From contig NZ_CP197474.1 of the NCBI RefSeq assembly GCF_052180245.1, forward strand, positions 3,286,001 to 3,350,000: a stretch of 64,000 nt of DNA. Direction: 5' to 3'. The translations under genes were made by a program, and so were the position numbers. This document shows positions 1 through 7,776 of this stretch, one piece after another (position 1 is the first letter of the stretch; every line of letters begins with the position of its first letter). A model generated the notes under the pieces. That model was not told the origin of the DNA, made no database searches, and saw only the letters and a program-made list of their open reading frames with translations. This DNA comes from Parapusillimonas sp013416435. GTDB lineage: Bacteria > Pseudomonadota > Gammaproteobacteria > Burkholderiales > Burkholderiaceae_B.

Positions 1-1
1 T

Positions 2-313
2 CTTTTCAGGCCTGTGCCTTTGGAGGCGCACAGCCTTTTCTCACTGGCTTCATCAATCGACAACGTAATTTTACTGCTCTTGTTCGTGGCCGCCTTATGC
101 AGAGCTCCAAGATGGCCCAGGCAGCCTTTGGAAGGCAACCGCGCTTTCATGTGGTTCTATTCAATACTGGCATGGGTTCTTCTGGCATCGACGACCTCCA
201 ACATGGGTATTGCTGTGCGTCAGAAGTGGATGTTTGTGCCAATGCTGATTTTTCTGCTGCTTTCGTTGATGGGCAGGCGCAAGCCCGGCAAAAGCCGTCA
301 CATCGCATATTGA
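2..313 (+). CDS. C-terminal part of a membrane protein, probably an O-antigen/EPS polymerase (5' end outside window)
   Basis: The frame is open from base 2 with no stop, so this is the 3' end of a gene starting before the window. About 100 residues are visible, with two hydrophobic segments (around IDNVILLLLFVAALC and FVPMLIFLLLSLMG) flanking a loop, then a basic tail. A late loop with RQKWMF followed by a last membrane span resembles the C-terminus of Wzy-like polymerases, and it lies immediately before glycosyltransferase genes on the same strand. The polymerase call is an inference from these points; too little sequence is present for certainty. Confidence 0.5.
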   Translation, partial: LFRPVPLEAHSLFSLASSIDNVILLLLFVAALCRAPRWPRQPLEGNRAFMWFYSILAWVLLASTTSNMGIAVRQKWMFVPMLIFLLLSLMGRRKPGKSRHIAY

Positions 314-323
314 AGGCTGCACG

Positions 324-1490
324 ATGCGCATACGGAAATTTTTAATTGTAACCACGGCCCCCGAAACATTGGCGACCATACTCAAGCATCAGCCGGGTTA
401 CTTGGCAAGGGCGCTGGCTAAAACAACGGCTGTCGAACTGGTGACCTCTCCAGGTCCAATCTGCCATGACATTGCTCAGACTGAACGCGTGCCGGTACAC
501 AATGTTCGCATGGTGCGCGGGATGGCACCGTTAGCCGACTTGATATCGGTGCTGTCGATGATACGGTTACTGATGCAGGTCAGGCCCGCCATTGTCCATT
601 CGTACACGCCCAAGGCGGGACTGGTCACCATGCTCGCCGCTTGGTTGTGCCGCGTACCCGTTCGGATCCATACATTCACTGGCCTTGTGTTTCCTACCCA
701 AACCGGGCTCAAGCAGAAAATTCTGATATGGGTGGATCGTGTAATCTGCGCCTGCGCGAATCAGGTCGTACCAGAAGGAAATGGTGTCAAAAATGACCTG
801 CAACGTTTCGGCATCACGGCAAAACCGTTGGGTCTGATAGGTCATGGAAACATCGCCGGCGTGGACACATGCCACTTCGATCGTCATGCCGACTGTGCCC
901 AAGACGCGAGCCGCGTTCTTGCCGATCAATTGCAAATTTGCACTCGGGAGTTTGTATTCTGCTTCGCGGGCAGGCTGAACCGCGACAAGGGAATCAGCGA
1001 GCTATTGGCCGCGTTCACCGCATTGCCGGAGCACGCCCGGCTGATCCTGGTCGGCGGGCTGGATCTCAGCGCTCCCATCAGCAAACGCGACCAGCTCATC
1101 ATCCAGCAACACAAACGTATCCATTCCCTGGGATTTCTTGCAGATATACGGCCAGCGCTTCACCTGGCCAACGTCCTGGTTCTTCCCAGCTACCGTGAGG
1201 GCTTTCCCAATGTGTTGCTGCAAGCGGGCGCCATGGAACTGCCTGTCATCGCCACGGACATAAACGGCTGCAATGAGGCCATCGAGCCTGGTGTAAACGG
1301 CTGGCTGGTCCGGCCCCGCTCTTCGAGCGCTCTGCATGAAGCGATGCGCACGGCGCTCAGCACACCACCTGCCGTGCGTCAACAGATGGGTGCACAAGCC
1401 CGTCTGCGCGTCATGCAGCGCTTTGAGCAAAAACAGCACTGGGAAAACATGCTGCGCTTCTATACCAGACTGCTCGAACCGAGCAATTGA
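324..1490 (+). CDS. GT4-family glycosyltransferase of the surface-glycan locus
   Basis: A 388-residue protein with the GT-B layout of glycosyltransferase family 4. The N-terminal half carries a Rossmann-like acceptor domain (VHSYTPKAG near residue 93), and the C-terminal half carries the donor-binding signature EGFPNVLLQAGAME near residue 292, which matches the E-x7-E motif, followed by NGCNEAI. It probably adds the second sugar to the lipid-linked sugar made by the next gene, as PglA does in pgl loci. It starts 10 bases after the preceding stop, and the downstream gene follows after 30 bases, so the genes look co-transcribed. Donor and acceptor cannot be read from sequence. Confidence 0.85.
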   Translation: MRIRKFLIVTTAPETLATILKHQPGYLARALAKTTAVELVTSPGPICHDIAQTERVPVHNVRMVRGMAPLADLISVLSMIRLLMQVRPAIVHSYTPKAGLVTMLAAWLCRVPVRIHTFTGLVFPTQTGLKQKILIWVDRVICACANQVVPEGNGVKNDLQRFGITAKPLGLIGHGNIAGVDTCHFDRHADCAQDASRVLADQLQICTREFVFCFAGRLNRDKGISELLAAFTALPEHARLILVGGLDLSAPISKRDQLIIQQHKRIHSLGFLADIRPALHLANVLVLPSYREGFPNVLLQAGAMELPVIATDINGCNEAIEPGVNGWLVRPRSSSALHEAMRTALSTPPAVRQQMGAQARLRVMQRFEQKQHWENMLRFYTRLLEPSN

Positions 1491-1520
1491 GGCCTTTCTT
1501 CCGTTACGCGAGGCATACGA

Positions 1521-2174
1521 ATGGATAGCTTTTGGGCTCATTACGGCAAGCGCAGCTTCGACGTTCTTTTTGCCGGAGCATTGATCGTCCTGCTATGGCC
1601 GGTCATGCTCTGCGTCGCTTTGCTCGTGCGCAGCAAGCTAGGGTCACCAGTGTTGTTCAAGCAGCAGCGCCTAGGCAAAGATACGAAAGAATTCCTGCTG
1701 TTCAAATTTCGTTCAATGAGCGATGACCGCGATGCCGACGGCCGCCCATTACCTGATGAAGAACGGCTAGGCCGATTCGGTGCACTATTACGCAGCACCA
1801 GTCTTGACGAACTGCCTCAAATCATCAATGTGCTCAAAGGCGAGATGAGCCTCATCGGCCCAAGAGCGATGCTGCCTGACTATAAAGAATTGTTGCTGGA
1901 GCGCTATCCTGAACGCTTCAAGGTACTGCCGGGCATTACAAGCCTACCTGCCATCAGAGGTCGGAACACCCTGCCCTGGGACAGGAAGTTCTCAATGGAC
2001 GTCGAGTATGTCGAACGCTTCGGGTTCTCCATGGACGTCCACATTTTTCTTCATACCATTCCCGTGGTGCTCGGCCGTAAGGGAATATCCATGCCGGGGG
2101 TCGCCACCGCGACGCGCTACGACGATGAGGTTAGAAAATCATCCGAGGCCGACCAAGGCAAGGCCCGTGAATAA
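1521..2174 (+). CDS. pglC: PglC-like undecaprenyl-phosphate phosphoglycosyl transferase
   Basis: This 217-residue protein is a small monotopic phosphoglycosyl transferase. It has one N-terminal hydrophobic re-entrant segment (residues 13-36), the KFRSM stretch and the SLDELPQ catalytic Asp-Glu pair near residue 95, then GEMSLIGPRAM. Its length matches the PglC class rather than the larger WbaP class with four extra membrane spans. It should transfer a phospho-sugar, probably diacetylbacillosamine given its neighbours, from UDP to undecaprenyl phosphate at the inner membrane. A GAGG sequence lies 8-11 bases before the ATG. Sugar identity is inferred from context. Confidence 0.88.
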   Translation: MDSFWAHYGKRSFDVLFAGALIVLLWPVMLCVALLVRSKLGSPVLFKQQRLGKDTKEFLLFKFRSMSDDRDADGRPLPDEERLGRFGALLRSTSLDELPQIINVLKGEMSLIGPRAMLPDYKELLLERYPERFKVLPGITSLPAIRGRNTLPWDRKFSMDVEYVERFGFSMDVHIFLHTIPVVLGRKGISMPGVATATRYDDEVRKSSEADQGKARE

Positions 2175-2242
2175 GCTTCCGAATCCGTATATACGCGCGA
2201 TCCAACGGTCTGGACAAGTAACGTAACGTTTAGAGGACGAAA

Positions 2243-2935
2243 ATGAGCAAGATGCCCAAGAACACCCCGCGCATGATATTTGGCCTATACGGAACCGGTG
2301 GCTTTGCACGCGAGGTTATACCCCTCGTTGCAGAATACGTCTCCGCCACGGTCCAAACCGCCCGTAAGGACGCAAGCCAAATATTCTTTGTGGAAACGAC
2401 GCCGACGAAAACTGAAATCAATGGCTATCCGGTGATCTCCGAAGAGGCGTTTTTCAACATGGCGTGTGAAGAGAAGTTTTTCAACATTGCAATCGCCGAC
2501 TCCAAAGTGAGAGAACGTATTGCCGATCAATGCATGGAAAAAGGAGTCAGGCCCATGTCTCTGCAATCTTCACGGTCCCTGATGTACGACCGGAACGAAG
2601 TAGGTAACGGAGCCATCATCTGCGCCCACAGCACCATAACCTCGAACGCCAGGATTGGTAAGTTCTTCCACTCCAACCTGTATTCGTATGTCGCGCACGA
2701 TTGCGTCATCGGCGACTATGTAACGTTCGCGCCGAATGTCCATTGCAATGGAAATATTCATATTCAAGACCACGCCTATATAGGAACCGGCGCAATCATT
2801 AAACAAGGCACCTCCGACCGGCCCTTGGTCATAGGAGAGGGCGCCATCGTAGGTATGGGCGCGGTGGTCACAAAAAACGTATCGCCTTACACCACAGTCA
2901 TAGGAAATCCTGCCAGGCCTCATAGCAAAGAATAG
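2243..2935 (+). CDS. pglD: PglD-like sugar O/N-acetyltransferase (hexapeptide repeat)
   Basis: A 230-residue protein with an N-terminal nucleotide-sugar binding Rossmann-like part (GLYGTGGFAREV, residues 14-25) and a C-terminal left-handed beta-helix of hexapeptide repeats (for example VGNGAIICAHSTI and IGEGAIVGMGAVV). This is the PglD/NeuD architecture. The known reaction of PglD is acetyl-CoA-dependent N-acetylation of the UDP-4-amino sugar made by PglE. GAGGA ends about seven bases before this ATG, which favours it over the in-frame ATG three codons later. Downstream there is a 126-base gap before the aminotransferase. Confidence 0.85.
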   Translation: MSKMPKNTPRMIFGLYGTGGFAREVIPLVAEYVSATVQTARKDASQIFFVETTPTKTEINGYPVISEEAFFNMACEEKFFNIAIADSKVRERIADQCMEKGVRPMSLQSSRSLMYDRNEVGNGAIICAHSTITSNARIGKFFHSNLYSYVAHDCVIGDYVTFAPNVHCNGNIHIQDHAYIGTGAIIKQGTSDRPLVIGEGAIVGMGAVVTKNVSPYTTVIGNPARPHSKE

Positions 2936-3061
2936 GCAAAAAACAGGTGCTGCAAGCAGCGCCACTATGGCTTTCAGCTTAGAACGGACGACCGCTACCC
3001 TGGCAAGCGGAATCCGGCGAATATGTAGCGGACCGCTTACGCCCGACGAAAGGACGGAATC

Positions 3062-4240
3062 ATGCTCGAGACCTCGTTTTCTCCCTGGCCCAGCTTCACT
3101 GACGAAGAGGCCGACGCAGTGCGCGACGTCATTCTATCGAACAAGGTGAACTACTGGACAGGCCGGGAGGGCCGTCGATTCGAACAAGAGTTCGCAGCAT
3201 GGGCGGGATGCGAGTATGCCGTGGCGCTGGCAAACGGCACGCTGGCATTGGACGCAGCCCTGAAAGCGCTTGACATCGGCCCCGGGGACGAAGTGATCGT
3301 CACGCCGCGCAGCTTCATCGCGTCGGTATCAACAGTCGTCAATGCCGGGGCAGTGCCGGTTTTCGCCGATATTGACCGCGACTCGCAGAACATCACCGCG
3401 GACACCATTCGCGCTGTGATGACACCACGTACTCGCGCGATCATCTGCGTGCATCTGGCAGGCTGGCCGTGCGATATGGACCCCATCATGGCATTGGCCG
3501 AAGAAAACGGACTTTGGGTCATAGAAGACTGCGCGCAAGCGCACGGGGCACAATACAAGGGCCGCTCGGTCGGCTCCATCGGCCACATAGGCGCATGGTC
3601 GTTCTGCCAGGACAAGATCATGACCACAGGGGGCGAAGGCGGCATGATCACGACTCGCGACCGAATGCTTTGGTCAAGAATCTGGGCCTTCAAGGACCAC
3701 GGAAAAGCCTGGGAAGCTGTCTATGAGCGAGAACATGCACCCGGCTTTCGATGGCTACACGAAAGCTTCGGCACCAACTGGCGCATGCTTGAAACACAAG
3801 CCGTCCTCGGGCGGATTCAACTTCGCCGCATGGAGCAATGGCAAACGAAACGCCAGGAGTATGCAAGTCGCATTTGGGACGCCGCCAGAGCCGTGCCAGG
3901 ATTGCGCGTTCCCACCTTGCCATCGTCCATCCGCCACGCGGGCTATAGGTGTTATGTCTTCGTCCAGCCAGACCCGCTCAGGCCGGACTGGAATCGGGAT
4001 CAGATTCTTGGGGAAATCATGGCACGCGGCGTGCCCTGCTATTCCGGCTCGTGCTCTGAAATCTACCTGGAAAAGGCGTTCGACGACACCGGCTGGCGCC
4101 CAAAAGAGCGCTTGCCTGTCAGCAAGGAGCTCGGTGAAACCTCGCTGGCGTTCCTGGTGCATCCGACGCTGAGCGATGGGGAGATCGAAAGAACCTGCAC
4201 CGCGCTGACGGAAATCTCGGCGCTGTCTGCCGCTTGGTGA
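3062..4240 (+). CDS. pglE: DegT/DnrJ/EryC1/StrS (PglE-like) PLP-dependent sugar aminotransferase
   Basis: This 392-residue protein belongs to the sugar aminotransferase family. It has the GTLALDAAL pyridine-ring motif near residue 60, the phosphate-cofactor contact IEDCAQAHG near residue 155, and the Schiff-base lysine K185 in FCQDKIMTTGGEGGM. It should convert a UDP-4-keto-6-deoxy sugar to the 4-amino sugar with glutamate as donor. Its supply enzyme (the dehydratase at 7777) and the acetyltransferase at 2243 are in the same gene run. AAAGGA lies upstream of the ATG. Assignment to the bacillosamine step is inference from context. Confidence 0.87.
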   Translation: MLETSFSPWPSFTDEEADAVRDVILSNKVNYWTGREGRRFEQEFAAWAGCEYAVALANGTLALDAALKALDIGPGDEVIVTPRSFIASVSTVVNAGAVPVFADIDRDSQNITADTIRAVMTPRTRAIICVHLAGWPCDMDPIMALAEENGLWVIEDCAQAHGAQYKGRSVGSIGHIGAWSFCQDKIMTTGGEGGMITTRDRMLWSRIWAFKDHGKAWEAVYEREHAPGFRWLHESFGTNWRMLETQAVLGRIQLRRMEQWQTKRQEYASRIWDAARAVPGLRVPTLPSSIRHAGYRCYVFVQPDPLRPDWNRDQILGEIMARGVPCYSGSCSEIYLEKAFDDTGWRPKERLPVSKELGETSLAFLVHPTLSDGEIERTCTALTEISALSAAW

Positions 4241-4300
4241 ATTACTAATCGTGAAGCCCGCTGCTTTCGTACATATTCAATACTCGCCAAGCAAGATCGG

Positions 4301-5623
4301 ATGCTCAAGCAATTGAAGCTCAAGGGCGAGTTTGGCAAGCACGTCGCAACCTTGATGACTGGAACGTTCATCGCTCAGGTGTTGCCCATTGCGATCAGCC
4401 CGGTTCTTACCCGGATCTACAGCCCCGCGGATTTCGGCGTGTATGCGCTATACATGGCTATAACGACGGTTGTCAGCGTTGTCGCTTCGGGCAGGTATGA
4501 ACTGGCGATCATGTTGCCAGATGATAATCATGACTCGGGCAATATTATGGCTTTATCGGCCGCTATCGCCCTGGCAACCGGCATAGGGCTGTGGATCATG
4601 GCTTTTTTAAACAACCATGAAATTGCTGAATTCCTGGACAGTCCGTCAATGGCCACATGGATACTGTTATTGCCGGTCAGCATAATGCTCACCGCTTTCT
4701 ATCAAATTCTAAGCTACTGGAACAACAGGAACACGCGCTTCAAGCAACTCTCTTTAAGCCGAGTCGCACACGGCACCACGTCGGTTTCAGTTCAGTGCGG
4801 TTTGGGCTATGGCTTGAATTCTTCTGGAGGCTTGATTCTAGGTAATATTGTCGGACAGATTTTTGCTCTGCTTTATCTGGCACGAGTCAATGCTCGATCA
4901 ATAAAGGACATTACGCCGTTTGTGTCCGTTGCAGCCATAAGAAAAAACGCGAAGCACTATAAGAAATTTCCCTTGATTTCAAGCTGGGGCACCCTGTTGG
5001 ATAACGGAGCCTTGCAAATGCCGCTGTTCATCATAGCGAAGGTCTTCGGCGCCGGCGTTACAGGACTGTTCAGCTTTTCTTTCAAAGTGTTGACCGTGCC
5101 CCTATTTTTGATATCCGGCGCAATTTCCCAAGTGTTATTTCAAAAGGTCGCAGAGATTCATAACAACGACCCCGCTCATTTGCGTATTTATATACTACGA
5201 ATACTTCTGGTGCTCATCTGCATCGCCGTTCCATTCACCCTCGTCTTCAGCGCATTTGGAACGGTTATTTTTTCAATTATTTTTGGCGAAGACTGGGCGC
5301 AAGCAGGTGAATTTGCCGAAACGCTGGTAATAGCGGCCGGCGTCCGCTTTATCGTGAGCCCCTTAAGCGTCGTGCTCAGCCTGAATCACAACATCGCAAA
5401 AGGAAGTGCCTGGCAAATAACTTACTTCTTCACATTAACCACCGTTTTGATTTTGTGTTCAGGCTCAACCATTGAATATTTTCTTAAAGCGCTCGTCATA
5501 CATGAAGTGGTCCTTTACGGACTGTATTTATTTTTGATCTTGAAGGCGACGAAATATTCACCAGGGCATGGCACTGTACAGAAGAATGAGGTTTCTTTAA
5601 CCGTATTGAATCAAAACCGATAG
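4301..5623 (+). CDS. wzx: Wzx-like lipid-linked oligosaccharide flippase
   Basis: A 440-residue, strongly hydrophobic protein of the MOP/polysaccharide-transport superfamily with about 12 predicted membrane segments. It opens with a typical N-terminal helix containing FIAQVLPIAISPVLTRIYSP. It should flip the undecaprenyl-linked glycan across the inner membrane for assembly. It is preceded by a 60-base gap and followed by the amidotransferase gene. Codon choice and base composition are more A+T-rich than in housekeeping genes of the window, which is common for O-antigen genes acquired by transfer. Confidence 0.85.
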   Translation: MLKQLKLKGEFGKHVATLMTGTFIAQVLPIAISPVLTRIYSPADFGVYALYMAITTVVSVVASGRYELAIMLPDDNHDSGNIMALSAAIALATGIGLWIMAFLNNHEIAEFLDSPSMATWILLLPVSIMLTAFYQILSYWNNRNTRFKQLSLSRVAHGTTSVSVQCGLGYGLNSSGGLILGNIVGQIFALLYLARVNARSIKDITPFVSVAAIRKNAKHYKKFPLISSWGTLLDNGALQMPLFIIAKVFGAGVTGLFSFSFKVLTVPLFLISGAISQVLFQKVAEIHNNDPAHLRIYILRILLVLICIAVPFTLVFSAFGTVIFSIIFGEDWAQAGEFAETLVIAAGVRFIVSPLSVVLSLNHNIAKGSAWQITYFFTLTTVLILCSGSTIEYFLKALVIHEVVLYGLYLFLILKATKYSPGHGTVQKNEVSLTVLNQNR

Positions 5624-5685
5624 ATCTGCTCGCGCACCCTCCATATCGGTCGATCGTAGTGCTCAAATACCCAAGGAAGATATCC

Positions 5686-7572
5686 ATGTGTGGCATAACC
5701 GGTGGTTGGTGGGCGACAGCACCAAAGAATCTAGACGAGAAATTCAGATCGTCACTGAACAAACTGAAGAACAGGGGGCCTAACGATCTTGGTTCTCAGT
5801 GTTATCGAGACTCTCGAGGCACCGTCATGCTTGGGCACACGAGGCTTTCGATCATAGACTTGACTGCGGCAGGGCATCAACCCATGTTATCGAAGGATCA
5901 GCGATTCAGCATTGTCTTCAACGGCGAGATCTACAACTATCGAGAGCTGCGCAAAGAGTTGGCTACGCTGGGCCATTCCTTCTCTTCGGACTCGGACACC
6001 GAAGTTCTGCTGGCAGCCTGGCAAGAGTGGGATGTAGGCAGCCTGGAGCGCCTGGAGGGCATGTTCGCCTTTGTCGTATACGACACCATAAGAAATACGC
6101 TGAGCTGTGTTCGTGATGCGTTCGGAATCAAACCGCTTTTCTACGACATACAGCAACACCGCTTCTTGTTTTCCTCAGAGCAGGCCGCACTTTTAAGCCT
6201 GCGTGAAGAGAAATCAAAGGCGAATTGGCAGCGCTGTCACGATTATCTGGTGCACAGCGATTACGATAGCCAGCAACATACGTTCATCGATGGTGTAGAA
6301 CATCTATTGCCAGGCCATTGGCTTGAGGTTCATTTGCCAAACCCTTCCGTTTCCAGACAGCAATGCTGGTGGCGACCGGAACTCCGCCCGCCTTCAGACC
6401 TTACTTTTGCGCAGGCCGCAGAAGCCATACGGGAGCAGTTTCTTCACAACATACGCTTGCATCTGCGCAGCGATGTACCACTCGGAGCGGCCTTGTCCGG
6501 CGGCGTGGACTCGTCAGCAGTCGTGTGCGCCATGCGACATGTTCAGCCTGATATGCCAATCAATACATTCACGTTCGTAGCTGATAATTTCGCAAAATCA
6601 GAGGAGCGATGGGCGGATCAGATCAATCACTTTACCGGTGCCCATGAACACAAGATCAGTGCGACCGGTGAAGACCTTGCCCGGGATCTGGACAACTTGA
6701 TCAAAGCTCAAGGAGAGCCGTTCGGAAGCACGGCCATTTATGCTCATTATCGCGTCTGTCAATTGACCCGCGACCGGGGCGTGACAGTGACGCTCGAAGG
6801 GCATGGCGGGGATGAACTATTAGCCGGATATACAGGATATCCAGGATATCGCCTACTGAGCCTGCTGGAACAGGGTAACTTGCTTGAAGCACAACGATTT
6901 ACGAGAAACTGGGCGCGCTGGCCCGACCGGCAATATGTTCACGTTTGGCAGCAACTTGCTGCTGCGGCACTCCCAGATCCGATGTACCGGATCGCACGCA
7001 GGACTTCAGGCCGCAGGACCCCCACATGGCTGAACGTGGACATTATGGCCGAAGCAGGAGTACGGCCATTGCTGGGCCGAACCGTGAAAGCCAAAATGGG
7101 TAAGGGACGGCGGGTCACAGAGCATCTGGTCAGTACGCTGCAGTCACAAAACCTGCCGAGCATGCTTCGACACAGCGACCGCAGTTCCATGCATTTCTCT
7201 GTAGAGAGTCGCGTACCATTTTTGACACTGCCATTGGCAAACCTGCTGTTGTCCATGCCAGAACATTATCTGATCTCCGTCAATGGGGAAACGAAAAGCG
7301 TGTTTCGTGCGGCCATGCGTGGAATCGTTCCCGATGAAGCGTTGAACCGCAGAGACAAAATCGGATTCTCCACACCTGAGAAGGTATGGCTATTCGAGAT
7401 TGCCCATAAAGTACGCGATTGGTTACAGGCTAGCGAACGCATACCTTTCCTGGACAGGAGAGCCTTGCTGGACAGCTTCGATTCGGTCGTCGCTGGTAGA
7501 ACTCCCTTTACCTGGCAGATCTGGCGGTGGATCAACTTCATCAGATGGTACGAAACATTCGAACTGGAGTGA
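5686..7572 (+). CDS. asnB: Asparagine-synthase-type glutamine amidotransferase in the glycan locus
   Basis: A 628-residue protein in two parts. The N-terminal class II glutamine amidotransferase domain begins MCGITGG, so the catalytic cysteine becomes the first residue after Met removal. The C-terminal synthetase domain has the ATP pyrophosphatase loop LSGGVDSS near residue 270. An in-frame GTG at 5659 also exists, but AAGGAAGA just before the ATG at 5686 and the need for a terminal Cys decide for 5686. In polysaccharide loci this family often amidates a uronic-acid sugar (WbpS-type role) rather than aspartate. No uronate dehydrogenase is visible here, so the acceptor stays open. Confidence 0.85.
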   Translation: MCGITGGWWATAPKNLDEKFRSSLNKLKNRGPNDLGSQCYRDSRGTVMLGHTRLSIIDLTAAGHQPMLSKDQRFSIVFNGEIYNYRELRKELATLGHSFSSDSDTEVLLAAWQEWDVGSLERLEGMFAFVVYDTIRNTLSCVRDAFGIKPLFYDIQQHRFLFSSEQAALLSLREEKSKANWQRCHDYLVHSDYDSQQHTFIDGVEHLLPGHWLEVHLPNPSVSRQQCWWRPELRPPSDLTFAQAAEAIREQFLHNIRLHLRSDVPLGAALSGGVDSSAVVCAMRHVQPDMPINTFTFVADNFAKSEERWADQINHFTGAHEHKISATGEDLARDLDNLIKAQGEPFGSTAIYAHYRVCQLTRDRGVTVTLEGHGGDELLAGYTGYPGYRLLSLLEQGNLLEAQRFTRNWARWPDRQYVHVWQQLAAAALPDPMYRIARRTSGRRTPTWLNVDIMAEAGVRPLLGRTVKAKMGKGRRVTEHLVSTLQSQNLPSMLRHSDRSSMHFSVESRVPFLTLPLANLLLSMPEHYLISVNGETKSVFRAAMRGIVPDEALNRRDKIGFSTPEKVWLFEIAHKVRDWLQASERIPFLDRRALLDSFDSVVAGRTPFTWQIWRWINFIRWYETFELE

Positions 7573-7776
7573 ACTCAGGCGCGGCCCTAATCGTATTAGG
7601 ACTTGTCCGTTCCGCCTACCGTCGACAACTTAGGGCTTCTGTCTTATTTCCTAATTCCAACCGTCCTTCTACGATCCAGAGTGCAGCGTATCAAGACGTT
7701 ATATCGGCCCGATTGGATACGGTCAAAACAGACTGAAACACAGTCAAGCAATAAAAATAACTTTGAGAGGGAACGA
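7573..7776. other. 204-base gap before the PglF-like gene with a short inverted repeat
   Basis: The longest gap inside the glycan gene run. It holds a perfect 6-bp inverted repeat with a 3-base spacer, CCTAAT and ATTAGG, at 7586-7600. An open frame from 7603 continues into the downstream gene, but the strong ribosome site lies at its other end. No convincing terminator or complete promoter was seen. Confidence 0.35.
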